DNA of 59,189 bases from Gammaproteobacteria bacterium. Its GTDB lineage: Bacteria; Pseudomonadota; Gammaproteobacteria; Eutrophobiales; Eutrophobiaceae. The stretch is from positions 1 through 59,189 of the forward strand of contig JAPPLI010000139.1 in NCBI GenBank assembly GCA_028819495.1, read 5' to 3'. How positions within the stretch are numbered: the first letter of the stretch is position 1; each line of letters starts with the position of its first letter. A model generated the notes under the pieces. That model did not search any database and was not told where the DNA came from. It saw nothing but the letters and a program-made list of their open reading frames with translations. The position numbers and the translations under genes were made by a program. Positions 1-7,293 of the stretch are shown here, in pieces.

Positions 1-594
1 TTGACGTCGCTGTGTGGCTCTGAACATGTCAATATTAACTGGAAAGGGTACTAGAGGTAAAGGTATAATACAGGCATCACGCTCTTTGAAGGGAAACAAA
101 GAAAGCGCGCCAGGAAATGTGACAATAGGTGGTATAACATTTCAGGCCGAATTCAGGCTCGTTGGCGTTATGAAGGTATGGTATTACCTGAATCAGGGAA
201 CGCCTACATATTTTGCAATTCTTCCTTCGAGCCATAGTATCAGTGGCACGACTGGCCCCGATGGCGAACGGAATGTTATGGATACACGCCTTCATTGCGT
301 CTCAGATTGACCCACGAATGCCCGAACTCAATTAGTAGTTTGGACATCCTCGCAACTCAGCGCAGCCATAACTTTCTCATAACATGCGCCAGTTATCGCT
401 ATAGTAGCACATGCTTTATCGGGAATGAGCGAGTAAAGTAGTATAGTCCCCATGTCCACAATCGCATGCTTATCTACCGAAACTATGTCAGATTGCCACT
501 TTGCTCTGTGCTTTCGGCATCGTTCATTAAACAACAAGTAATCCCGAATAATGCCAGCCACTAAAACTGATCAATAACAGTAGAGATTTTCCAC
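1..594. other. Left-end stretch without a recognisable gene
   Basis: Short open frames exist on both strands, for example a GTG-started plus frame at 14-310 and a GTG-started minus frame at 328-561. None shows a recognisable domain, a good ribosome site or convincing residue composition. The minus frame at 328-561 would be divergent from the RDD gene and is the best of a weak set. The stretch is lower in GC than the metabolic genes to its right. I see no RNA gene, repeat or terminator in it. Confidence 0.4.
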
Positions 595-1059
595 ATGTAT
601 ATTACAGAGCGAGATGATCTCGAGTATGCCGGCTTCTGGATACGCGCCTGGGCATTCCTCATTGACGGTTTTTTGATTGCGCTTATCACCACACCCCTTT
701 CTTCAATCATTTTCGGCGGCGCATACATCGCGTCGGTAGATCTCTTCATGGATTTTCTTGTCTCCTCATTGCTGCCGGCGGCATATGTAATCCTGTTCTG
801 GGTATACAATGGAGCGACTCCGGGCAAGATGGCCATATCCGCCAAGGTGGTTGATGCCGTTACGGGAGAACATCCATCCACTCCCCGGTATATCGCCAGG
901 TATGTCGGTTACCTGTTATCAATGTTGCCGCTTGGGCTGGGTTTTATCTGGATCGCGTTCGACAAGAGGAAGCAGGGCTGGCACGACAAGCTGTCGGGGA
1001 CGGTGGTGGTCCGGAAAAAGCCCGACACCGTCGTATTTACCCGCCAGAGAAGGAGATAG
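595..1059 (+). CDS. RDD family inner-membrane protein
   Basis: The 154-residue product matches the RDD family of small integral membrane proteins. The fold starts with an AGFWIRAWAFLIDGF segment carrying the conserved Arg and Asp. A second hydrophobic segment lies near residues 56-68 (LLPAAYVILFWVY), followed by the conserved ATPGKMA turn. A third segment lies at about 105-122. The C-terminus is basic (RKKP...RQRRR). RDD proteins have no single established role; some are proposed ion or proton transporters. It stands alone: the genes to its right are on the other strand and converge on it, separated by a hairpin at 1081-1107. The ATG is the first of the frame, and its ribosome site is weak. 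The family call is firm and the function is unknown. Confidence 0.85.
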   Translation: MYITERDDLEYAGFWIRAWAFLIDGFLIALITTPLSSIIFGGAYIASVDLFMDFLVSSLLPAAYVILFWVYNGATPGKMAISAKVVDAVTGEHPSTPRYIARYVGYLLSMLPLGLGFIWIAFDKRKQGWHDKLSGTVVVRKKPDTVVFTRQRRR

Positions 1060-1080
1060 ATTTACTTTCCTGAAAGATAA

Positions 1081-1107
1081 GGGTACCTCTGAAAATTAGA
1101 GGTGCCC
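1081..1107. terminator. Hairpin between converging genes
   Basis: GGGTACCTCT at 1081-1090 and AGAGGTGCCC at 1098-1107 pair over ten positions with one G-T type mismatch around a 7-base loop. It lies 21 bases past the RDD stop, and the minus-strand small-gene run also ends toward it. There is no strong U-tract on the plus strand. On the minus strand the hairpin is followed by a moderately T-rich TTATCTTTC. It probably acts as a terminator, perhaps in both directions. Confidence 0.5.
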
Positions 1108-1243
1108 GTGCAGCCTGTCCAACCATGCGGGTGCAGGGGGGGGCGGTTGGAACCGGAGTTATCACCGGTGTCTGTAGCGGGGCTTCACGTGCACGGAATC
1201 GGGCTCGACAAGGCTGATCCCCGTTCCGTGCAAGCTGGGGGGC

Positions 1244-1339
1244 TTACTCTGAGTCCCGGCGGGTCTTGCGGGCTGCCCACAACATGATCAGGCCACACAC
1301 AAGCACCATCACCGCGACCAGAACAACGCCCGTATTCAT
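1244..1339 (-). CDS. 31-residue single-span membrane protein
   Basis: A very short frame starts MNTGVVLVAVMVLVCGL, continues through IMLW and ends in a basic tail AARKTRRDSE. It is one hydrophobic helix followed by positive charges, so the tail should be cytoplasmic. Its ATG overlaps the stop of the 57-residue gene in a TGATG junction at 1338-1342, which implies translational coupling. GAGGAGGAAGAC just upstream, inside the previous gene, is a strong ribosome site. That combination is the main evidence that this is a real gene despite its size. No family is recognised. It is the last gene of a five-gene minus-strand run. Confidence 0.6.
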   Translation of the reverse strand: MNTGVVLVAVMVLVCGLIMLWAARKTRRDSE

Positions 1340-1512
1340 CAGTCTTCCTCCTCCGGGCTGGCAGCCCAGATCAACCACAAACCAATCAGGCTAACCAATC
1401 CGCCCGCCGTTATCTGGGACGGCTCCAGTACACAAGTCAACACCCCGGTGGCCGCTAACAGCACTCCCACTTGACGCAAGGCCGCATTGATGTGTCCGGT
1501 ATGACGTCCCAT
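1339..1512 (-). CDS. 57-residue two-span membrane protein
   Basis: The product begins MGRHTGHINAALRQVG and has two hydrophobic segments, about residues 15-29 (VGVLLAATGVLTCVL) and 36-51 (AGGLVSLIGLWLIWA). It closes with an acidic tail SPEEED. The layout fits a helical hairpin in the inner membrane. The ATG lies 18 bases after the lipoprotein stop. No clear Shine-Dalgarno is visible, but an extended -10 box lies 7 bases upstream (1520-1528). The stop overlaps the start of the next, 31-residue, membrane gene. I recognise no family. The two-span topology and coupled junction argue for a real gene. Confidence 0.6.
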   Translation of the reverse strand: MGRHTGHINAALRQVGVLLAATGVLTCVLEPSQITAGGLVSLIGLWLIWAASPEEED

Positions 1513-1519
1513 GTTGATG

Positions 1520-1528
1520 AGTATAGCA
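1520..1528 (-). promoter_or_regulatory. Possible extended -10 promoter inside the small-gene run
   Basis: On the minus strand TGCTATACT reads as an extended -10 element: TG, one base, then TATACT at 1525-1520. It ends 7 bases before the ATG at 1512, so transcription from it would give a leaderless or nearly leaderless message for the two membrane genes. There is no good -35. It could be chance. Confidence 0.3.
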
Positions 1529-1530
1529 GA

Positions 1531-1794
1531 TCAAGGTGTCTTGTTCTTCTCGTCTTCTTCAGCGGCCCGGGTGCACTCGTCCTTGTTGTCAGTCTCGCGG
1601 CAGTCATACAGGCAACGCTGATAGGCGTAGTTCTCACGACCCAGGCGTCCGTACTTGGTGTTGCAGTTAATTTCACAACTGGCGCCCTCCAGGACCGCCA
1701 CGGCCACATCACAGGCCCACAGGCCCGGTCCGGTGGTGCAGCCAGCCAGCAGGGCCGGGGCCAGGACGACCAACAGGACGGCCCGCCAGTTCAT
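1531..1794 (-). CDS. Small lipoprotein with twin CX3C motif
   Basis: An 87-residue product with a clear type II signal: MNWRAVLLVVLAPALLAGC, with lipobox LAGC and the acylated Cys at residue 19. The mature part has six further cysteines. Four of them form CEINC (40-44) and CLYDC (61-65), a CX3C-X16-CX3C arrangement that suggests a disulfide-locked helical hairpin. The tail is very acidic (EEDEKNKTP). The start at 1794 is chosen because GGGGGAG lies just before it; an earlier ATG overlapping the previous stop would bury the signal peptide. An outer- or inner-membrane lipoprotein facing the periplasm is expected. Family and role are unknown. It is the third gene of a minus-strand run of envelope proteins. 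Confidence 0.75.
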   Translation of the reverse strand: MNWRAVLLVVLAPALLAGCTTGPGLWACDVAVAVLEGASCEINCNTKYGRLGRENYAYQRCLYDCRETDNKDECTRAAEEDEKNKTP

Positions 1795-1838
1795 GTCTCC
1801 CCCTGCAGGCGCCGATACCACAGTGGGCCCCGGGGCGG

Positions 1839-2018
1839 TCATGGTGTGTTGTCCAGTTCGCACTGGTAGGCTTGTGAGCCTTTGGTTGTTTTGCCCGGCG
1901 TGATGCTTGAAAAATCATAGTATACGCCGGCGCCATCGGGCTTGATGATAAAAGCATAGTTATAACCGCCGTCGTCTTCATTCAGGCCAAAGTCCCAACG
2001 ACGATTGAGTCCTTTCAT
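1839..2018 (-). CDS. 59-residue protein of unknown function
   Basis: The product starts MKGLNRRWDFGLNEDDGGYN and continues YAFIIKPDGAGVYYDFSSI before ending QAYQCELDNTP. It has no signal peptide or membrane segment. It is rich in aromatic residues and glycine, reading like one small beta-rich domain. The frame opens 15 bases after the stop of the secreted-protein gene and in the same frame as it, so it could be that gene's severed C-terminal part or a downstream partner. Its stop overlaps (ATGA) an alternative start of the lipoprotein gene. I recognise no family. It falls just below the usual 60-residue cutoff and would be missed by default gene finding. Confidence 0.55.
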   Translation of the reverse strand: MKGLNRRWDFGLNEDDGGYNYAFIIKPDGAGVYYDFSSITPGKTTKGSQAYQCELDNTP

Positions 2019-2033
2019 TCGGAAGAGCGCAGT

Positions 2034-2507
2034 TTATGGCGCGGTATTGGCGACCTGGATTTCCCCGAAATGCATATTCTCTGAGTCGGGGAGCAGGGTT
2101 CTTACCACGGGCAGTTGGTCTTTTATCTCTGCGAGGGTCTCTGCAAAGGCTCGTTCGTTTTCTTGGGTAGGCATCAGTTTTTCGAGTCGCTGTATCCATT
2201 TAAGAGTCATTGGGTCCTGGTAATGGGAATAAGTTTCATCTGACATGAACTCTTGTTCAGTCAGGCTACCTGTGTGAAATTGTGATGCGACCAGTACCAG
2301 CGTAAGCAGGTAGATTCCTGGGAAGGGATCATATTGGGTTATGGTGATAGTGCACGGTTGGTTTTCAAAGCGCTTCTGATATGCTGTTTTGTAGTCTCGA
2401 CAGCACCAAGCTTCAACAATATCCTCTTTGTTTGGTTCGTCGATAGCCATAACTGGAACAGGTGTTGTCAGGATGCATGCGCAGAGCAGTATGTGTCGGG
2501 TTTGCAT
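2034..2507 (-). CDS. Predicted secreted protein of unknown function
   Basis: A 157-residue product. A signal peptide is likely: MQTRHILLCACILTTPVPVMA with cleavage after PVMA. The mature part begins DEPNKEDIVEAWCCRDYK and contains the cysteines of WCC and QPC. A hydrophobic stretch IYLLTLVLVA near residues 67-76 is followed by a charged helical region (LKWIQRLEKLMPTQENERAF). The start at 2507 has AGAGGA about 8 bases upstream; an in-frame ATG 60 bases earlier abuts the repressor gene and lacks a signal-like N-terminus. It follows the HipB-like gene by about 60 bases and heads the small envelope-gene run. No family is recognised. A periplasmic or membrane-associated location is inferred. Confidence 0.65.
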   Translation of the reverse strand: MQTRHILLCACILTTPVPVMAIDEPNKEDIVEAWCCRDYKTAYQKRFENQPCTITITQYDPFPGIYLLTLVLVASQFHTGSLTEQEFMSDETYSHYQDPMTLKWIQRLEKLMPTQENERAFAETLAEIKDQLPVVRTLLPDSENMHFGEIQVANTAP

Positions 2508-2566
2508 GGGATGTCCTCTGGTTTCGTAGCAATGGCGGTTTATGTAGATAAACAGGGATGACGCCA

Positions 2567-2809
2567 TTACCAGGGCGCCTTTTCATTGGACGGTTTGTCC
2601 CTGAGCTCCAGGTGCATTTCCAAGCCAAGAGCCGCCATGTATTTGAATACCGTATCCAATCGTGTGGCAACAGCCCCTGTCTCTACCCTGGAAACGGTTT
2701 TCTGCGGCAGGTTGAATTTGCCGCCGGCTTCAACTTGGGTCAATCCCCGGTTTTTCCTGTAATGTCGAAGGACTTTTCCCAGGGTCTCGGGTGAGGTAAC
2801 AGGTATCAT
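2567..2809 (-). CDS. HipB-like XRE-family transcriptional repressor
   Basis: An 80-residue helix-turn-helix protein. LGKVLRHYRKNRGLTQVEAG followed by KTVSRVETG is a typical XRE HTH (residues about 10-45). The remainder, TRLDTVFKYMAALGLEMHLE, matches the HipB dimerisation region. It ends in a C-terminal Trp (EKAPW), as E. coli HipB does (NLEW). HipB represses its own operon and neutralises the HipA kinase, but no hipA is seen here. The next genes are small envelope proteins instead. Its own promoter overlaps three identical palindromes at 2827-2898, so autorepression is very likely. The start codon is the only sensible one, although its ribosome site is poor. The family call is firm; control of the downstream run is inferred. 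Confidence 0.85.
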   Translation of the reverse strand: MIPVTSPETLGKVLRHYRKNRGLTQVEAGGKFNLPQKTVSRVETGAVATRLDTVFKYMAALGLEMHLELRDKPSNEKAPW

Positions 2810-2826
2810 CGTGTTCTCGCGCTTAA

Positions 2827-2898
2827 TATAACGAACTTGTTATATTTTCAAATTATAACAGTTAGGTTATAAATGTCAATTATAACTGTACTGTTATA
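2827..2898. promoter_or_regulatory. Three phased operators for the HipB-like repressor
   Basis: Three copies of TATAAC-N6-GTTATA lie at 2827-2844, 2854-2871 and 2881-2898. Half-sites are identical and spacers differ (GAACTT, AGTTAG, TGTACT). The centres are exactly 27 bp apart. The first lies downstream of the -10, the second between -35 and -10, and the third upstream of the -35. The pattern, though not the sequence, recalls E. coli HipB operators, which are palindromes with an unconserved centre repeated upstream of hipBA. Cooperative binding by the 80-residue repressor is inferred. Confidence 0.8.
2852..2879 (-). promoter_or_regulatory. Consensus sigma-70 promoter of the HipB-like gene
   Basis: Reading the minus strand, TTGACA (2879-2874) and TATAAT (2857-2852) are both perfect consensus boxes with a 16-bp spacer. 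The -10 ends about 42 bases before the ATG at 2809. The central operator (2854-2871) fills the spacer and part of the -10, so a bound repressor would block RNA polymerase. A promoter this strong is expected to need tight repression. Confidence 0.8.
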
Positions 2899-2955
2899 TC
2901 AAGGCGAGTTCACTGCCCGGATTATTTTGCCTGTGTCCAACTCCCTGTCAGATCA

Positions 2956-5259
2956 TCACGCCCGTGTCCGGCTCTGCGCTTCCACCACGGCCAGGGCGGA
3001 CATGTTGACGATGCCGTGCGCGGTCGAGGCGTTCGTAAGGATGTGAGCGGGACGGGCGGCCCCTACCAGTACCGGTCCTACGGCAACACCGCCGCCCAGC
3101 ATCTTTAACAGGTTAAACGAGATATTGGCTGCGTCTATGTTAGGCAGTACCAGGGTATTGGCGCGGCCGCGCAGTTTGGAATCGGGAAACGCATTGGCGC
3201 GAATGACTTCCGAGATGGCGGCATCGGCATGCATCTCGCCTTCCACCACCAGTTGCGGTTCGCGTTGCTGCAGGATCTTTGCCGCGGCGCGCATTTTTTC
3301 GGAAGAAGCGTTATTCCTGGTGCCGAAGTTGGAATGGGAGACCAGGGCAATGCGCGGCTTGATGCCGAAGCGCTGCACGGCCTCCGCGGCAAGCAGGGTC
3401 ATAGCTACGATATCGTCAACTTCGGGGACGGGCAACACGTGGGAATCACAGAGGAAAAACGTGCCTTCCGGAAGCACCAGCACCGTCACGGAAGATAAAT
3501 CCCTGACATCTTCGCGCTTACCTACGATGTCGCGCACGTGCGTCAGGTGGTTGATGAACGGCCCTATGGCGCCGCACAGCATGGCATCCACATCCTCGTG
3601 CATCAGCAGCAGGGCGGCAAGCGCCGTGGACTGGGTGCGCACGATGCGGCGCGCCTCATCCGGTGAGATGCCGGACCGCCCCTTGATGCCGTGATACAGA
3701 TCGGCCAGTTCCAGGCAACGCCGGTCCTTGACCGGGTTAATCACCTCGAAGTCCCTGTCCTTGACCATCCCCAGGCCCAGTTCCTTGATGCGGCGGTTAA
3801 TCACTTCCGTGCGTCCCACCAGCAGCGGCCTCGCCAGGCCTTCGTCAATCACCTGTTGCGCAGCCTGCAGAACCCTTCGTTCTTCCCCTTCGGCATAGGC
3901 AATTCGCCTGGGGTCACGCGCAGCCTGGTCGAACACGGGGTTCATGATGGTGCCGGTCTGGAAGACGAACTGGATCAGCCGCTGGCGGTAGCTCTTGAAA
4001 TCGGCGATAGGCCGGGTCGCCACGCCGCTTTCCATGGCGGCCCGGGCAACAGCCGGGGCCAGGCGCACGATCAGGCGCGGGTCGAACGGTTTGGGGATGA
4101 TGTAGTCGGGCCCGAATATCAGGTCGCGCCCGCCGTAAGCGCGGCTTACCACCTCCGATGACTCCGCCATGGCCAGGTCGGCGATGGCCTTGACGCAGGC
4201 AATCTTCATCTCCTCGTTGATGCTGGTCGCGCCCACGTCGAGAGCGCCGCGAAACAGGTACGGGAAACATATTACGTTGTTGACCTGGTTGGGAAGGTCG
4301 GACCGCCCGGTCGCGATAATGGCGTCGGGACGCGCCTTCTTCGCCACCTCGGGCGCGATTTCCGGAACGGGGTTCGCCAGGGCCATGATGATGGGCTTGT
4401 CCGCCATGCGCTTGAGCATGCCCGGTTTCAATACGTTCCCCACGGACAAGCCCAGGAACACATCCGTATTTTTGATTGCCGCGGCCAGTGTTCTCGCTCT
4501 CGTGGACCGGGCATAACGGGCCTTGAAGGGATCCATCATTTTCCTGCGGCCTTTATAGACCACACCGGCAATATCGGTGACGATGATATTCTCCTTTCTG
4601 AGACCCATGGCAACCAGCAGGTCCAGGCATGCCAGGGCCGCGGCCCCGGCTCCCGAGGTGACCAGCTTGATTTCTTCCATTTTTTTGCCCACCAGCCGCA
4701 GACCGTTGGTGATGGCGGCGGCGACGATGATGGCAGTCCCGTGCTGATCGTCGTGGATAACCGGGATGCTCAGCCGTTCCTGCAATTTCCGCTCAACGAC
4801 GAAACACTCCGGCGCCTTAATGTCCTCCAGGTTGATGGCGCCGAAGGTGGGTTCGAGGCTGGCGATGATGTCCACCAGTTTGTCCGGGTCGGTCTCATTC
4901 ACTTCAAGGTCGAACACGTCAATGCCGGAGAATTTCTTGAACAGCACGGCCTTGCCTTCCATGACCGGTTTGGAGGCCAGCGGACCGATGGAACCCAGCC
5001 CCAGTACGGCAGTGCCGTTGCTGATGACCCCGACGAGGTTGCCCTTGGTCGTCAGCATGGATGCTTCCGCTGGTTCCCGCACGATCTCTTCGCAGGCTGC
5101 GGCCACCCCCGGCGAGTAGGCCAGGGCCAGGTCGTGCTGGTTGGCCAGCGGCTTGGTCGAGTGGACCGTCAGCTTGCCGTGGGGCGGGTTCCGGTGGTAG
5201 TCCAGCGCGGCGTCGCGTATCTCACCGATTTTTTGCTGGATAGTCTTTGATTTTTTCAT
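2956..5259 (-). CDS. maeB: NADP-dependent malic enzyme with phosphotransacetylase-like domain
   Basis: A 767-residue product with the two-domain architecture of MaeB. Residues about 1-430 are the malic enzyme part: [12 protein letters not shown], the DDQHGTA motif of the metal/malate site, and the GAGAAA dinucleotide-binding turn. Residues about 440-767 form the phosphate acetyltransferase-like regulatory domain ([33 protein letters not shown]). It decarboxylates malate to pyruvate while reducing NADP, supplying pyruvate and NADPH in the cytoplasm. In MaeB enzymes the PTA-like domain binds acetyl-CoA for allosteric control rather than catalysing. Length is as expected for the family. It is monocistronic, bounded by an inverted repeat upstream. 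Confidence 0.95.
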   Translation of the reverse strand: MKKSKTIQQKIGEIRDAALDYHRNPPHGKLTVHSTKPLANQHDLALAYSPGVAAACEEIVREPAEASMLTTKGNLVGVISNGTAVLGLGSIGPLASKPVMEGKAVLFKKFSGIDVFDLEVNETDPDKLVDIIASLEPTFGAINLEDIKAPECFVVERKLQERLSIPVIHDDQHGTAIIVAAAITNGLRLVGKKMEEIKLVTSGAGAAALACLDLLVAMGLRKENIIVTDIAGVVYKGRRKMMDPFKARYARSTRARTLAAAIKNTDVFLGLSVGNVLKPGMLKRMADKPIIMALANPVPEIAPEVAKKARPDAIIATGRSDLPNQVNNVICFPYLFRGALDVGATSINEEMKIACVKAIADLAMAESSEVVSRAYGGRDLIFGPDYIIPKPFDPRLIVRLAPAVARAAMESGVATRPIADFKSYRQRLIQFVFQTGTIMNPVFDQAARDPRRIAYAEGEERRVLQAAQQVIDEGLARPLLVGRTEVINRRIKELGLGMVKDRDFEVINPVKDRRCLELADLYHGIKGRSGISPDEARRIVRTQSTALAALLLMHEDVDAMLCGAIGPFINHLTHVRDIVGKREDVRDLSSVTVLVLPEGTFFLCDSHVLPVPEVDDIVAMTLLAAEAVQRFGIKPRIALVSHSNFGTRNNASSEKMRAAAKILQQREPQLVVEGEMHADAAISEVIRANAFPDSKLRGRANTLVLPNIDAANISFNLLKMLGGGVAVGPVLVGAARPAHILTNASTAHGIVNMSALAVVEAQSRTRA

Positions 5260-5277
5260 TTACATGGATGTACGGGA

Positions 5278-5354
5278 TTTATCCGCAGATGACGCAGAAT
5301 TCCGCAGATTATTTTTTATTTATTCTGCGTTCATCTGCGTCATCTGCGGATAAA
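5278..5354. repeat. Long inverted repeat with 21-bp perfect arms
   Basis: The arm at 5278-5298 (TTTATCCGCAGATGACGCAG then A) is repeated exactly in reverse complement at 5334-5354, around a 35-base AT-rich centre. Inside the loop, tccgcagatt and attctgcgtt extend the relationship imperfectly. It sits between the maeB start and the metY end, and would form a large cruciform or RNA hairpin. The composition is repeat-like (small MITE or REP-type), and the neighbouring tacatggatgta motif recurs in the repeat at 6681-6787. Confidence 0.75.
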
Positions 5355-5384
5355 TCTGTGATTACTGTGTTGGAAAAAGTCTGT

Positions 5385-6674
<1,290 letters not shown>

Positions 6675-6680
6675 TTAATT

Positions 6681-6787
6681 TAACATGGATACACAGGATA
6701 TACAGGATATAACAGGGACCACAAACCGGGGCGATAGATAAAGGGATAATTTGAGTCATATCTTGTATATCCTGTACATCCATGTTA
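6681..6787. repeat. Inverted repeat with near-perfect 30-bp arms
   Basis: Arm 6681-6710 begins TAACATGGATACACAGGATA. Arm 6758-6787, ending CCATGTTA, is its reverse complement with about three mismatches. The centre of about 47 bases is unrelated. It fills the gap between the metY start and the CoA-binding protein gene, and contains a catggatnnacaggat motif also found next to the 5278-5354 repeat. A dispersed palindromic or MITE-like element is the best reading. Confidence 0.7.
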
Positions 6788-6810
6788 ATTCCTTGTGTTA
6801 CGTGTCGATT

Positions 6811-7293
6811 TCACCGGTTTATGAAAAGCGGGCGTTTGGCCGAGATCACCCGGGTATTCACGCCGGCATAGTTCAATCCGCCGTACAGGCGGGCATACTC
6901 AATCTTCATGCAGCGGTCCATGACCACTTTCAGACCGGCATTGCGCGCCAGTTCCGCCGCTTCTTCGTTGACGATGGTGAGTTGCATCCACACGACGCGC
7001 GCGCCGATCTCGATGGCCTGGCGCACGAACGGCATGACCCGGTCCGGTTTTTGGAACAGGTCGACTACGTCCACTTTCCCCGGGATCGACAGCAGGTCCG
7101 GGTAGCAGGTTTCCCCGAGTATCTCCCGGTAGTTCGGATTGACGGGGACAATGTCAAAGCCGTGTTGCTGCAGGTACTTGCCGGCGAAATAGCTGGGCCG
7201 CATCGGGTCGTTCGACAGACCTACCAGGGCAACCCGCTTGCTGGTGGACAGGATCTCCATCAATTCGTGGCTGGTGATGTCGAAAGTACTCAT
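6811..7293 (-). CDS. CoA-binding domain protein (YccU-like)
   Basis: A 160-residue single-domain protein with the Rossmann CoA-binding fold seen in the N-terminus of succinyl-CoA synthetase alpha. Landmarks are the VALVGLSNDPMRPSYFAGKY nucleotide loop, DIVPVNPNYREILGE, and the late VVMDRCMKIEYARL. Family members are small cytoplasmic proteins of unknown reaction. Its start overlaps the stop of the acyl-CoA ligase gene (TGATG at 7291-7295), so the two are translationally coupled and it may sense or present CoA in that pathway. The family call is firm, and its role is inferred from context only. Confidence 0.88.
   Translation of the reverse strand: MSTFDITSHELMEILSTSKRVALVGLSNDPMRPSYFAGKYLQQHGFDIVPVNPNYREILGETCYPDLLSIPGKVDVVDLFQKPDRVMPFVRQAIEIGARVVWMQLTIVNEEAAELARNAGLKVVMDRCMKIEYARLYGGLNYAGVNTRVISAKRPLFINR

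Noticed and set aside
14..310. A GTG-started 98-codon frame at the left end
   Set aside because: No recognisable family, poor residue composition and overlap with an equally long opposite frame; left unassigned.
2567..2809. A complete hipBA toxin-antitoxin module
   Set aside because: The HipB-like gene is clear, but no HipA kinase is encoded on either side within the window.
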